The notes beneath the pieces were generated by a model that made no database searches, was not told the DNA's origin, and saw only the letters and a list, made by a program, of their open reading frames with translations. Below, one piece after another: positions 1 to 8,818 of a DNA stretch of 64,000 nucleotides (position 1 is its first letter; every line of letters starts with the position of its first letter). The stretch lies in NCBI GenBank assembly GCA_937879965.1, contig CALFMP010000039.1, positions 5,999-69,998 of the forward strand, given 5' to 3'. The translations under genes and the position numbers were made by a program. The DNA is from QKMZ01 sp012965515. GTDB lineage: Bacteria; Cyanobacteriota; Vampirovibrionia; Obscuribacterales; Obscuribacteraceae.

Positions 1-46
1 ATGCAAAAGTGGCGAGACACAATCGTCACTGCGCGGGAGGTTCCAA

Positions 47-1402
47 ATGATCACCGAAGCCAAGTGCAAGAAGATCATCGACCTCGCAATCGCGCATGCG
101 GGTGACCGCGTGACCGACATGCAGGTTACGGTGTTCGAGCAGGATCAGGCGACTTCACGGTTCGCCAACAACGAGATGACGCAGCACGTCGACACCTGCA
201 CGACGACGGTGACCATCACCGTCAACGCCAGGGGGCGCACTGCGTTCTTCGCGACGGACAGCACCAGCACGAAAGCGATCAAGCGGGCAGTCGACAAGGC
301 GATCGAAACCGCCGCTGTTCTGCCGCACGACGCGACCACGCTGCGCGTGCTCAAGCCGTCGAATCTCACCGAGGATGCCACGCCGAAATTCTCTCGCTAC
401 GACCCGCGCATCGCGGCGCTCGGACCCGAAGACCGGCTGGCTCGCGTCAAATCCATCGTCGAGGTTGCACGACGCGGTCGCTTCAGCGCCGCTGGAATCT
501 TCGCTACGTACCTCAATTCGTACGCGATTGGCAACTCCGCCGGGCTCTTCCGCTTTGACCAGCAGACCAACGTCGAGTGCTCGATCACGATGCTCTCGGC
601 TTCGTCGTCCGGCTGGCAGAAGGGTTACGGGTGCAATCTCGATGCAGTGGACCCGGTCGCTCTGGCGCAAGGCGCTGCCTCGCGTGCTCGCAAGAGCCGC
701 AATCCGGTGTACGTGCGTCCCGGGGACTACACGGTGATTCTGGAGCCGTCCGCGGTTCTCGACCTCATCTGCTTCCTCTACGACGACTTCACCGGCACGG
801 AACACTGGTACGAGACGTCCTCGTTCTACAAGAAGATCGGCAAGAATGTGCTCGGGAAGAACATCACCATCACGGATGATGCCAATCACGAGTTGCAGAC
901 TGGCTTCCTCTTCGACGACGAGGGCATGAATCGCAAGACCGTGACCATCGTCGAGGACGGCAAGCTCAAGACCCCGGTCAAGAGCCGTCGCTCCGTGAAG
1001 TATCTCGGCGGAAGCCCGACCGGTCACGGTGCGGCTCCTTCGTCCGCCGAAGGCGAATTCCCGATGAACATCGTCGTCGCCGGCGGTGATTCGTCTCTGG
1101 AGGAGATGATCGCATCGACCCAGCGCGGCATTCTTCTGACGCGCGTGTGGTATGTGCGTGACGTCGATCCCAACACCAAGCTGCTCACGGGCATGACTCG
1201 CGACGGCACGTTCTTGATCGAGAACGGCAAGGTGACGCGCGGCATCAAAAACCTGCGCTTCAACCAGTCGGTAATCGACATGCTCAAGAACGTCGTCGAA
1301 ATCGGTCAGCCGGTTTTGGCGGCAGGTGAAGAGACCTTCCCGGCAGTTGTTCCGCCGATGAAGATCGAGAACTTCCGCTTCTCCTCCCGGACGAAAGCCT
1401 GA
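47..1402 (+). CDS. TldD/PmbA-family protein (PmbA/TldE-like)
   Basis: A 451-residue protein resembling the PmbA (TldE) half of the TldD/TldE modulator-of-gyrase peptidase family, which acts with TldD in maturing or degrading small peptides. The N-terminal half has the family's alternating strands with the RFANNEMTQ segment near residue 40, and the C-terminal half carries the GGSPTGHGA and later TRVWYVRDVDP segments typical of the C-terminal barrel. I see no HExxxH zinc motif, so it should be the non-catalytic PmbA-type partner; a TldD gene may lie just off the left edge. The ATG at 47 has a GGGAGG SD six bases upstream. Codons are strongly GC-biased. Family is fairly sure, subtype is inferred. 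Confidence 0.85.
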   Translation: MITEAKCKKIIDLAIAHAGDRVTDMQVTVFEQDQATSRFANNEMTQHVDTCTTTVTITVNARGRTAFFATDSTSTKAIKRAVDKAIETAAVLPHDATTLRVLKPSNLTEDATPKFSRYDPRIAALGPEDRLARVKSIVEVARRGRFSAAGIFATYLNSYAIGNSAGLFRFDQQTNVECSITMLSASSSGWQKGYGCNLDAVDPVALAQGAASRARKSRNPVYVRPGDYTVILEPSAVLDLICFLYDDFTGTEHWYETSSFYKKIGKNVLGKNITITDDANHELQTGFLFDDEGMNRKTVTIVEDGKLKTPVKSRRSVKYLGGSPTGHGAAPSSAEGEFPMNIVVAGGDSSLEEMIASTQRGILLTRVWYVRDVDPNTKLLTGMTRDGTFLIENGKVTRGIKNLRFNQSVIDMLKNVVEIGQPVLAAGEETFPAVVPPMKIENFRFSSRTKA

Positions 1403-1421
1403 TGGAGAAGCACCCAGGGTG

Positions 1422-1474
1422 GACGGTTGCATCTGTTTGGAGCGGTCTTACGACCACCAGCAGATGCAGCCGTC
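1422..1474 (+). other. Long hairpin 3' of the PmbA-like gene
   Basis: A 14-pair stem (1422-1435 with 1461-1474, one G-T wobble) starts 20 bases after the stop codon and encloses a second small stem (GGTC/GACC). No T tract follows, so it is not a classical terminator; it may protect the mRNA 3' end or act in termination with Rho. The rest of 1403-1922 holds no gene I can support. Confidence 0.5.
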
Positions 1475-1695
1475 GTATCTGCAGAAGCTGCACAGACACC
1501 CAGACAAGGCGGTAGGAAAACGTTTGTTCGGTAACTCCGAACAAGCGCCACTACTGCTGCCTTGTCTTTTTGCACCATTCTTACTGTCTGTTTTAGTATT
1601 TCACATGTAAAGCCCCAAACAAACGATGTGATAGTCGACAGAATCAACGTTTTTGCTATTCACGGCATGTATACTACCCCATTTAGTGTTTCATC

Positions 1696-1753
1696 AAAAA
1701 AAACAGAAACCCGAAGAGTGGAGACCGCTGAAGGCGTCCTCAATTCGGGTTTC
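1696..1753 (-). terminator. Rho-independent terminator for the acidic-protein operon
   Basis: The arms 1706-1715 and 1744-1753 (GAAACCCGAA/TTCGGGTTTC) form a perfect 10-bp stem. On the minus strand the stem is followed by a run of eight T (plus-strand A run at 1696-1703). It lies about 170 bases beyond the stop of the minus-strand gene ending at 1923. Confidence 0.7.
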
Positions 1754-1922
1754 ACTTGGAACTTGAATTAGCCAACCACGTGCCAGACGCAGTTGTTTAG
1801 CTACTGACGCCGGAGAAGAGGAGTCTAACCGACCACTCAGCTCATGCGCTTACTAAGGTGAGCGGCTGTTCAAGCGCAGGTCCAGGACCTGTTGCGCCAC
1901 AGCCGCCACCCCAAGTCGCCGG

Positions 1923-2780
1923 TTACTTCTTGTCGGCGTCTTCGTCCTTCTTGGGCAGCTTCTTCTCGGCGTTGCCGAGCGCTTTGTCGGAGAACCCGAG
2001 CATACGCCGGGCGCCCTTCAAAAGCGAAGAAGCCAGGTCCTTGTGCGACGGAACGATGATGCAGGTGTAGGCACCGTTTTCATCTTCCACGCACATGCCG
2101 CCGTCCTCGGGATCACCGAGTCCGTCTTTCAGGCCGAGCTGGTCTTCCGGATGGGAAGGACGAAGCTTTCCGACCGGCTTGGCCTCGGCGTCGCCCTTGT
2201 CGGCGTCCTTGGCGTCCTTCGAGTCGGAATTGGTCGGCTTCATGTCCTTGAAGTAGTCGCTCGTCGAAGGAGCGATACAAATGGTGATCTGCGGTTCTTC
2301 AGCAAGCGGCAGTTTCTTCGACGCCTGCTCGCCTTCCGCTGGTTGGGCATTGTCTTTTGCCATACAGGGTTCCTCCACATCGACACAGCAGTCGCCTTCC
2401 GGCTTCTGGGTGTCTTTGGCGGTGACTTTGGTGTCATTCGGAATAAGGTTCACAACTGTCGCCGGCAAGCCGGAGAAGAGTTGCGTGAGGAAGCTGAAAA
2501 ACGAGTTGTCCTTGTCGGCACTCTCCGCGTCGGCGGTCGTGTCGGCGGCAGCTTCGGCGGCAGGCTCAGCGCCGGCAGTCGAATCTTCCAGCTCGACAAG
2601 AGTGGCAAGGTCGGTGAGCTCACCAGCGATTGCCATGGTTTCCAGGCAAGCCATCAGGTCGGGCTCGATGAGCTCGAACGACTTCTCATCGAGGTCGGTT
2701 GCGAGCTGTTCGATACGGGCGAGAATCTCGTCGGCGCGCTGATCGACAGCGTCCACTTCAAGCTTCAATTGTTCGTTCAT
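1923..2780 (-). CDS. Acidic, low-complexity hypothetical protein
   Basis: A 285-residue, highly acidic protein that I do not recognise. The first ~65 residues are predicted helical (heptad-like spacing of Leu/Ile). They are followed by an Ala/Glu/Asp-rich linker, a hydrophobic patch at about 95-115 (FFSFLTQLFSGLPATVV), a paired cysteine DCCVD near 130, a second linker rich in Lys/Asp, and a C-terminal segment with MCVEDENGAYTCIIVPSH around 230-245. No transmembrane helix or signal peptide is evident. An AGGAG SD lies about 9 bases before the ATG. The gene is 24 bases downstream of a small zinc-ribbon protein on the same strand, so the two look co-transcribed. Real gene, function unknown. Confidence 0.7.
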   Translation of the reverse strand: MNEQLKLEVDAVDQRADEILARIEQLATDLDEKSFELIEPDLMACLETMAIAGELTDLATLVELEDSTAGAEPAAEAAADTTADAESADKDNSFFSFLTQLFSGLPATVVNLIPNDTKVTAKDTQKPEGDCCVDVEEPCMAKDNAQPAEGEQASKKLPLAEEPQITICIAPSTSDYFKDMKPTNSDSKDAKDADKGDAEAKPVGKLRPSHPEDQLGLKDGLGDPEDGGMCVEDENGAYTCIIVPSHKDLASSLLKGARRMLGFSDKALGNAEKKLPKKDEDADKK

Positions 2781-2804
2781 AGTCTGTGTCTCCTGTTAGT
2801 GAGA

Positions 2805-3032
2805 CTATCGAGACCAATGCGGACGCTCCGGGTGTTGGGGTCGCATCAGGTCGAGGTTGTGAAAAGCTGCGCATTCAACGCAGAAGCCCTGGAACAACAC
2901 AGGAGCAAAATGTCTACACGACGCGCAACGACCGGAATCGCGACCCATCAGTGAGATGCCGCATAGACGCTCTTGACCATGCACTGGCAGGTCGACGAAC
3001 GGTTGACCGTGCTTGTGCGAGGTTTGAGTCAT
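2805..3032 (-). CDS. Small zinc-ribbon-like protein
   Basis: A 75-residue protein with two Cys-x2-Cys pairs (CASC and CVEC, about 16 residues apart), the usual spacing of a zinc ribbon. The start at 3032 is chosen because an AAGGAG SD sits 7 bases upstream; longer in-frame extensions have no SD. It lies directly upstream of the acidic protein gene with a 24-base gap, suggesting a two-gene operon. The zinc site is inferred from the cysteines only; no specific family is recognised. Confidence 0.6.
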   Translation of the reverse strand: MTQTSHKHGQPFVDLPVHGQERLCGISLMGRDSGRCASCRHFAPVLFQGFCVECAAFHNLDLMRPQHPERPHWSR

Positions 3033-3790
3033 AGTGTTTCTCCTTGCAGACTTTTTCCATGCTTGAAGACGTTTCCTCAAACATGCTGCTGATTCTCCCG
3101 AAGCCAAATCCTTTCCCTCTCGCGAAAAACGAGCGAAAAAAGATGCAGCGATGTGTGCGGATGGCTAAGGGCGAACCTTATGCGGACTCCGGAAAAAAAT
3201 TGTGATGGGAAAGAAACATCGTGAATCTAGAGCGCAGAGCCAAACGAATTCCCTCTTAACAACAGGCTCTATGTAATGGTCTGTTGCAGATGGATATAGT
3301 GCTTTCGCAAGGTAGCGGTATTACTTACCTGCGCACCGTGGATATCCGCCGCTTATGCATTTGGAGACATTTGAGCATGCTTGGCTGCCGGTTGTCGTAG
3401 TGGAAAACCCTTACGCAGAGAGCGTAGCGCCGGGATTAAGTCTAAATCAGATAGAGAATTCCCTTGTATACAATCGCGCAGCTAAGTGAGCTAGCAAAGC
3501 GTTTAATCGTGCCTTAAGAGTCTCAAAATGCGCTCAACACCTTAGTTTTGGAGATTTGCGCCACAACTCCTTCAGCTTTTGTTCACAACTTCAGGACAAA
3601 CAACCAGCGCTCGATTCCCGCATGAGCAGCGAGTTATCTAACGACAACCAAAGTAGAGAAAACCGTAGGTAATGGCGGAAATTTTCCTCAAACTTACTGT
3701 CCGTAAATTCACAAATCAGCTCTTGCGATTCTATTTACAGCCCTCTTCTGAGAAGATCGTCTTTCATTCTCCAAACCAAGGCGCCCGCAA
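3033..3790. other. Intergenic region, divergent promoters expected
   Basis: About 760 bases separate the minus-strand zinc-ribbon gene from plus-strand hisS. I see no credible open reading frame, no RNA gene and no clear T-box-like leader for hisS. Promoters for both directions must lie here, but no convincing -35/-10 pair stands out. Confidence 0.4.
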
Positions 3791-5134
3791 ATGACAGAAT
3801 CCGCAACCCAATCCAAACCAAACGACGGAAAAGAGCCCCTCAGCCTGGCGCCTCCGCGCGGCATGCGCGACCTTTTGCCGAAAGAAACAGCTCTGCGCGA
3901 CTGGGCCACCAGGACGATTTTGGAAACATATGAACAGTTTGGTTTTTCACGGATAGAAACACCAGCACTCGAACACCTGCAAAACCTGAAGGGCGGTGAA
4001 GGCGGAGAGAACCTCAAATTGATCTATGAAGTGCTCAAGCGCGGAGACAAGCTGGAAAAGGTTCTGGAATCTGCAAACGTTGAACGCGATCAACTTGCAG
4101 ATCTAGGTTTGCGTTTCGATCTTACTGTTCCTCTTGTTCGTTATTTTTGCGCCAATCAAAACGATTTGCTTTTTCCGACCAAAGCCATCCAAATTGGCTC
4201 CGTCTGGCGCGCAGAAGCACCACAAAAGGGACGTTTTCGGCAGTTTACCCAGTGCGACATCGACATTCTTGGAGTCAAATCCGAGATTGCCGAAACCGAG
4301 TTGCTGACAGCTTCTTCAGCCGCACTTCTCAATCTCGGTTTTAACAGTTTCCAAATCAGAATCAACGATCGCCGCTTGCTGACTGCAATGGTCGCTTTTT
4401 GTGGTTTTGAAGGAAAATTCGATCCTATTTTTATCGCCATCGACAAGCTCGACAAAATTGGTGTAGATGGCGTCGAAAAGGAACTCTTGGAACGTTGGCC
4501 CGCGGAGCCAGTAAAATCTCTCTGTCAATTGCTAAGAAGCTCGCAAGGTGAAAACGCTGATTTAACCAGCTTTGGCACCGCGCTTCAGAAAGATGGTTCT
4601 AATTTGCCGCAAGAACTTTCGGATGCGCTCAGTTCATTGGCAGCCATCATTGACGGAGTTCAAAGCACGGCGGACGGCAAATACGACATCGTCTTCGATC
4701 CAACACTGGTTCGGGGCATGGGTTACTACACAGGACCGATCTTCGAGATCGGCATGAAAGGCTACTCTTACTCAATGGGTGGCGGTGGGCGCTACGACAA
4801 AATGGTCGAAAAGTTTTCCGGACGAGATGTTCCTGCATGCGGATTTTCCATTGGATTCGAGCGCATTATCGGCGTCATGATGGATCAGGACACAAAACCA
4901 AAAGATGCAAGAGAAAAACTTGCGCTGATTTTCGATCCTAACAGAGACAAAACCGCAGACGTCATGAAAGCCGCAGACAAGCTGCGCAAGCAAGGCTACA
5001 GTGTATCGGCACATCCGCGCAAGAAAGATATGACGAAGCAGTTGGACGCATTTTTGCATCACGATTTTGCCAAATTTGTAGCGTTCAAAGGTGACGTCGA
5101 CAACCTGGAGATCAAAGTACTGGGCAACAAATAG
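3791..5134 (+). CDS. hisS: Histidyl-tRNA synthetase
   Basis: Class II aminoacyl-tRNA synthetase charging tRNA-His in the cytoplasm (447 residues, normal length). Visible landmarks: RGMRDLLP near 23-30, motif 1 region ending in ETPALE, LRFDLTVPLVRYF, motif 2 as VWRAEAPQKGRFRQFTQCDIDILG, the histidine-binding loop as LVRGMGYYTGPIFEI, motif 3 region GGGGRYDKMV and a short C-terminal anticodon-binding domain. Unusual points: the histidine-binding loop reads RGMGYY where E. coli-type enzymes have RGLDYY, and motif 2 ends in TQCDIDILG, closer to the eukaryotic/alphaproteobacterial style than to the HQxG(C/V)E style of E. coli. Codon use is less GC-biased than in neighbouring blocks. Confidence 0.95.
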   Translation: MTESATQSKPNDGKEPLSLAPPRGMRDLLPKETALRDWATRTILETYEQFGFSRIETPALEHLQNLKGGEGGENLKLIYEVLKRGDKLEKVLESANVERDQLADLGLRFDLTVPLVRYFCANQNDLLFPTKAIQIGSVWRAEAPQKGRFRQFTQCDIDILGVKSEIAETELLTASSAALLNLGFNSFQIRINDRRLLTAMVAFCGFEGKFDPIFIAIDKLDKIGVDGVEKELLERWPAEPVKSLCQLLRSSQGENADLTSFGTALQKDGSNLPQELSDALSSLAAIIDGVQSTADGKYDIVFDPTLVRGMGYYTGPIFEIGMKGYSYSMGGGGRYDKMVEKFSGRDVPACGFSIGFERIIGVMMDQDTKPKDAREKLALIFDPNRDKTADVMKAADKLRKQGYSVSAHPRKKDMTKQLDAFLHHDFAKFVAFKGDVDNLEIKVLGNK

Positions 5135-5157
5135 CGCATAGCGCTGCCTGTTTTTTT
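5133..5157 (+). terminator. Terminator after hisS
   Basis: A short AGCGC-ATA-GCGCT hairpin (5133-5145) overlaps the hisS stop and is followed, after five bases, by seven T at 5151-5157. The stem is only 5 bp, so strength is uncertain. Confidence 0.45.
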
Positions 5158-5178
5158 CAGAAAAAACGTTGCCCTTAC

Positions 5179-7296
5179 TTACTCTTGCAACCAACCGAGC
5201 TGCTTGAAAGACTCATAGAGACTGAGTTTTCCTCGCTTGCAATAATCTAGCGCGATCATTGCGTGCTCAAAAGTAAGTTGACCACCGATTACCATGATAT
5301 GCGCATCGTAAGCAGCGCGAAGTGTCATTGGATCACCGACGCCTGACGATTTGAGAATATCGTGCAGAAGAACCGAGTCGCGAATAACATCTTTGATGGC
5401 TCTGTCCATCTCGTCTTGCGTGACGATACCCGTGACCTTGAGCAATTGAGCCAAACCAACAGCTTCAAATCCCAGGCCGCCGGCTGACGCAGCAGCGGAT
5501 TCCTGAGCTTGGGCAAATTGAGCTGCTTCAAACGCAATTTCAGCAATAACACCATCCACTGCACTGCGAGTCGCAGGAGGCGGCGGAGCAGGCGCAGCAG
5601 GAACTGGGGGAGTGGAGACAGGGGTGGGGGTGGGGGCGGGAGCGGGAGCGGGAGCGGGAGACGGGGACTCTGAAGCGGGAGCCGGAGACGGGGACTCTGA
5701 AGCAACAGGCGCAGGCGCCGCCTCTGCAACAACCGGAGCAGCCTGCGGAGCGGATGGCTCTGGGGCTGGATGTGCAGCAGGTGCCGGTTCGACTGAGGGA
5801 ACCGCTTCCACGACCGGAGCCTGTGGTGCGGTAGGTAATGGCGTGTAGCCTGCCGGTTGCTCGAATCCTTGCATGACCACAGGGGAGGGCGCAGTCGGCT
5901 GAGCAGGAGGCATAGCAGGCGCAGTCGCCTGGCTCTGTTCGTATGCTTGAGGCGTTATCGGCTGTGAGGGCAGCGGCGCATAACCGGGCGGAGGAGGCGG
6001 CACTAGCCCTTGAGCCGGCTGGGAGGCGCCCATAGTAACAGCCCCATACTCGCCACTGGCAGTAACGAATTGCTGCATTGGAGCAGCAGCGGGAGCTTGT
6101 TCTGGTTGTGCAAATGTCGGTGGTGCGGCAGGTTGCGCTTGGGCAGCCGCCGGAGCCGCCTGTGGAGTACCTTCTCCCCATCCACTTTGGTCTGCAGGTT
6201 GTTCGCTTGGCGCCCCCCAACCTTCTCTGACTTCCTCGGCAGGACTCTCATCTCCCCAGCCCGAAAGCAAGACCGCATTTGGGTCCACAGGAGCAGGCGC
6301 CGGTGCAGGTGGTGGTGGTGCCGGAGGTGGAGCAGCATCAACCGCAGGCGCCGCCATTGGTGCTTGGGTCGCTGGTCCAGGCTGATACAGGGCTTCCGGC
6401 CGGACGAACATCGCCTCCGGCTCGGGCACACCAAGAGCCTGGTGCAAAGTCATGCCATTGAAGTGCATATTCTGCAATGCGGAAATCGCCTGGTCGGGAC
6501 GGATTTGCCGACCACGACATAAGTGCTGCAATTCAAGAGCAGCTTCAACCATCTTCTCGCTAACCAGGTTGAATTGCACCAAAACCTCACCAACACGGCG
6601 TTGCTGAGTAAGAGCAACTTCCAGCGCGTTGAGCATGTCGGTATCGCTGATAATACCAGCCTTCTCAAAAAATTCGCCCAGGCGCAGGATCTTGTCCAGC
6701 GTCGGCGCTGTCATTTCAATACTTTGACGGGTAACCGATGATACGGAAGAAACAGTGCGCAACCGTTGTATCGCTTCTTCGCGACTGATGCTGCCGTCGC
6801 GAACACCCACCTGAACTTCCAAACCAACCTTGAGAACCGGCTCGTTGACTGCACCGGTTAGCACAAGAACGCGGCCCAAAGGCAATCCACTCGACTCCAC
6901 TGTGTCTAACGCAGTCTGCAATTGTTCGGGCGTGATGCGCTCTGCAGCGATCAACAATTCGCCGAGCTTGTTGGTTTCTTTATCAACCTTCTCGACCTTG
7001 CCCTCGAGCATCTGCATGCCTTCTTCGAAAGACACGCCGCGTTCGCGGACGATGCGCATTACCTGAAACATGTCCTCTTTGACGATGACGTTGTCTTTCA
7101 ACAAAGACTGGCCAAGCACGCAGGCTCTCAATTCTTTGTCCGAAAGGTGTCCGGACATGACAAGCACACTTCCCAGAGGAAGGCGCGTCTGATTCGCCAT
7201 GGCTACGGCATCCTCCAGCTCTTTTTGCTGAAGAAAACCCATCTCAATTAGCAACTCGCCGAGGCGATGCTCCTGTTGTTGCTGCTGCTGGCTCAT
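5179..7296 (-). CDS. Large stand-alone MshEN-like (GspE/PilB N-domain) repeat protein
   Basis: A 705-residue protein built from repeats of the N-terminal domain of type II secretion/type IV pilus ATPases (PF05157-like, MshEN), the domain known in some members to bind c-di-GMP. Repeats start with RLGELL at ~11, KLGELL at ~109 and RLGEFF at ~205, each ending in a (L)PLGxVL-type motif; a fourth degenerate copy (LAQLLKVTGIVTQDEMD) lies in the last 90 residues. Between them, about residues 300-590, is a Pro/Ala/Gln-rich linker with a DNA-level duplication near 5660-5700. There is no ATPase domain, signal peptide or membrane segment. It starts with a polyglutamine tract. A paralogue lies at 60056-61249. 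A role as a ligand-responsive scaffold is inference. Confidence 0.75.
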   Translation of the reverse strand: MSQQQQQQEHRLGELLIEMGFLQQKELEDAVAMANQTRLPLGSVLVMSGHLSDKELRACVLGQSLLKDNVIVKEDMFQVMRIVRERGVSFEEGMQMLEGKVEKVDKETNKLGELLIAAERITPEQLQTALDTVESSGLPLGRVLVLTGAVNEPVLKVGLEVQVGVRDGSISREEAIQRLRTVSSVSSVTRQSIEMTAPTLDKILRLGEFFEKAGIISDTDMLNALEVALTQQRRVGEVLVQFNLVSEKMVEAALELQHLCRGRQIRPDQAISALQNMHFNGMTLHQALGVPEPEAMFVRPEALYQPGPATQAPMAAPAVDAAPPPAPPPPAPAPAPVDPNAVLLSGWGDESPAEEVREGWGAPSEQPADQSGWGEGTPQAAPAAAQAQPAAPPTFAQPEQAPAAAPMQQFVTASGEYGAVTMGASQPAQGLVPPPPPGYAPLPSQPITPQAYEQSQATAPAMPPAQPTAPSPVVMQGFEQPAGYTPLPTAPQAPVVEAVPSVEPAPAAHPAPEPSAPQAAPVVAEAAPAPVASESPSPAPASESPSPAPAPAPAPTPTPVSTPPVPAAPAPPPPATRSAVDGVIAEIAFEAAQFAQAQESAAASAGGLGFEAVGLAQLLKVTGIVTQDEMDRAIKDVIRDSVLLHDILKSSGVGDPMTLRAAYDAHIMVIGGQLTFEHAMIALDYCKRGKLSLYESFKQLGWLQE

Positions 7297-7512
7297 TTTT
7301 CACCCGGTAGTAAGCGAGGAGACCCACACCTCCCCCGTTATTGTTCCCTTTTTAAGAATGAATCAAAAGCCTTGAAAGCCATATTTAGGCTCTTGACATA
7401 AGCTTTTCCCGCGAGTGCAAATCGGACGGGGATCACAGACCTTAACAGTATCTAAGCGCCGTGGATTCCATGAGTAAATGGCAAGGAAACAGCGACGGCG
7501 CCGCGCTATCAT

Positions 7513-8763
7513 ATGGCGGCTATTGGAAACCTGAAATTGCCGTCGCAAAACAGCACACAGCCAGATTCCATACCAAAGCAGGAGAGGCAAAACTGGCTCT
7601 CCAGCTATGTTTTGCTGGCCGGCGCCGCGGTTGTGATTGCCAATATTGCTGCCTTTGGGGCATTCAAGACCGACCCCACTGACTCACCCAACCATTGCTG
7701 GGCCTACTGGACAGCGAAAGACTGGCAAGCCGCGCAAAAGTCAGAGCGTAAACCGAACACTGTCTTTTTCGGTTCTTCCCTCATGGTCGCCGTCGTCAAT
7801 GATGGTGATTCTTCCTTCCTGCAACAGCCTTTAGACGCGGTAAAGAACCACCGCTCGAAGTATTTCGAGACATATGCAGCCAGATTGCTTGGCAAGCCTG
7901 TCTCAACGCACTCATTTGCAATTGGCGGGCAGATGGCGTCCGATGCATGCGCGCTTTTTCGCGCCTTACCGGCGAAAGGCGAAGGAAGACCTCTGCTTGT
8001 CTGGGGCGTGGCCCCTCGCGACCTGGTCGATAGCAGTTTTAGCGATCCTGCCTCAACAGAAACCGTCCGCTATCTCGACAAAGTCAGCTATCCACAAGAC
8101 GTTTTGCCGGAGAGTAAACGAGTGTGGAAACAGATCGAAAGACAAATCGAGCGAAGCATTTATCTCTATGGCAAAAGAGCGGATTTTCAGATCGTGGAGC
8201 GCAATTTAGCCGAGAATATAATCGAGAAAACATTGGGCACCACTTTCGATACCATCAAAGCGCCTCAGCCACTCCTGAAAATCGCTATGGCTGAACAGCC
8301 GGAAGAAAATTCTCCCGGCCAATGGATCGTTAGCCCATATAGCCAAAAAGCCGCCAAGCATGCGCTTTGGGCCGACAACAGCAAAGAATACTGCGCACGC
8401 TACCAACCGTTTCGTCCCAAAGTTTTCAACAGCCAATCAAAGTATATGGACAAACTTTTGCAGCAAGCTCATGAGATGGGATTTTCGGTAATCCTCGTGA
8501 ATATGCCGCTCACAAAACAAAATACCGACTTGCTTCCCGCAGGTATTTACGACAAGTATTTGAACCGAGTTCGAGAATTAGCTCAAAAAAACGACGCTCA
8601 GTTTGTTGACTTCAACAGCCCAGGAGTCTTCTCCAAAGAAGATTTCTGCGATCCGGTACACCTCCATGGTCTAGGCGCGCAAAAATTCATGCGTAAGGTA
8701 GCAGAACAGGTTGGCAACCTCTGCCAAAGCAAAGCGCTAGCCGGAAAAGCTCAGCCTCTGTAG
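7513..8763 (+). CDS. Membrane-anchored SGNH/DUF1574-like hydrolase-fold protein
   Basis: A 416-residue protein with a short cytoplasmic N-terminus, one membrane anchor at about 30-50 (VLLAGAAVVIANIAAFGAF) and an extracytoplasmic domain resembling the SGNH-like DUF1574/AlgX-type group. Block I appears as FFGSSLM (candidate nucleophile Ser near 98-99), and a C-terminal DPVHLHGLG supplies the Asp-x2-His pair. Such proteins commonly move or remove acyl groups on cell-surface polymers. It has the same layout as the protein at 48078-49301, which sits beside an MBOAT acyltransferase, but here no MBOAT neighbour is present. The start is uncertain by a few codons because no strong SD is seen. Function inferred from fold motifs. 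Confidence 0.65.
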   Translation: MAAIGNLKLPSQNSTQPDSIPKQERQNWLSSYVLLAGAAVVIANIAAFGAFKTDPTDSPNHCWAYWTAKDWQAAQKSERKPNTVFFGSSLMVAVVNDGDSSFLQQPLDAVKNHRSKYFETYAARLLGKPVSTHSFAIGGQMASDACALFRALPAKGEGRPLLVWGVAPRDLVDSSFSDPASTETVRYLDKVSYPQDVLPESKRVWKQIERQIERSIYLYGKRADFQIVERNLAENIIEKTLGTTFDTIKAPQPLLKIAMAEQPEENSPGQWIVSPYSQKAAKHALWADNSKEYCARYQPFRPKVFNSQSKYMDKLLQQAHEMGFSVILVNMPLTKQNTDLLPAGIYDKYLNRVRELAQKNDAQFVDFNSPGVFSKEDFCDPVHLHGLGAQKFMRKVAEQVGNLCQSKALAGKAQPL

Positions 8764-8770
8764 TTTAGTT

Positions 8771-8789
8771 GGGCGCATGCAATGCGCCC
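8771..8789. repeat. Intergenic palindrome (GGGCGCAT type)
   Basis: A perfect 8-bp stem GGGCGCAT/ATGCGCCC with a 3-base loop, 8 bases after the stop at 8763 and between convergent genes. One of at least eleven related palindromes in the window. Confidence 0.6.
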
Positions 8790-8818
8790 CCACGCTTCGC
8801 ACATACCTCGCTAGCGTC

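Noticed and set aside
155..1432. Minus-strand 425-codon frame opposite the PmbA-like gene
   Set aside because: Shadow of GC-rich codon positions; no SD and composition rich in Arg/Asp/His as expected of antisense frames.
2043..2954. Plus-strand 303-codon frame opposite the acidic protein
   Set aside because: It spans two minus-strand genes and their intergenic gap, with no SD.
7393..7421. sigma70-type promoter (TTGACA ... TGCAAA)
   Set aside because: The -35 box is good, but the -10 hexamer at 17-bp spacing is poor.
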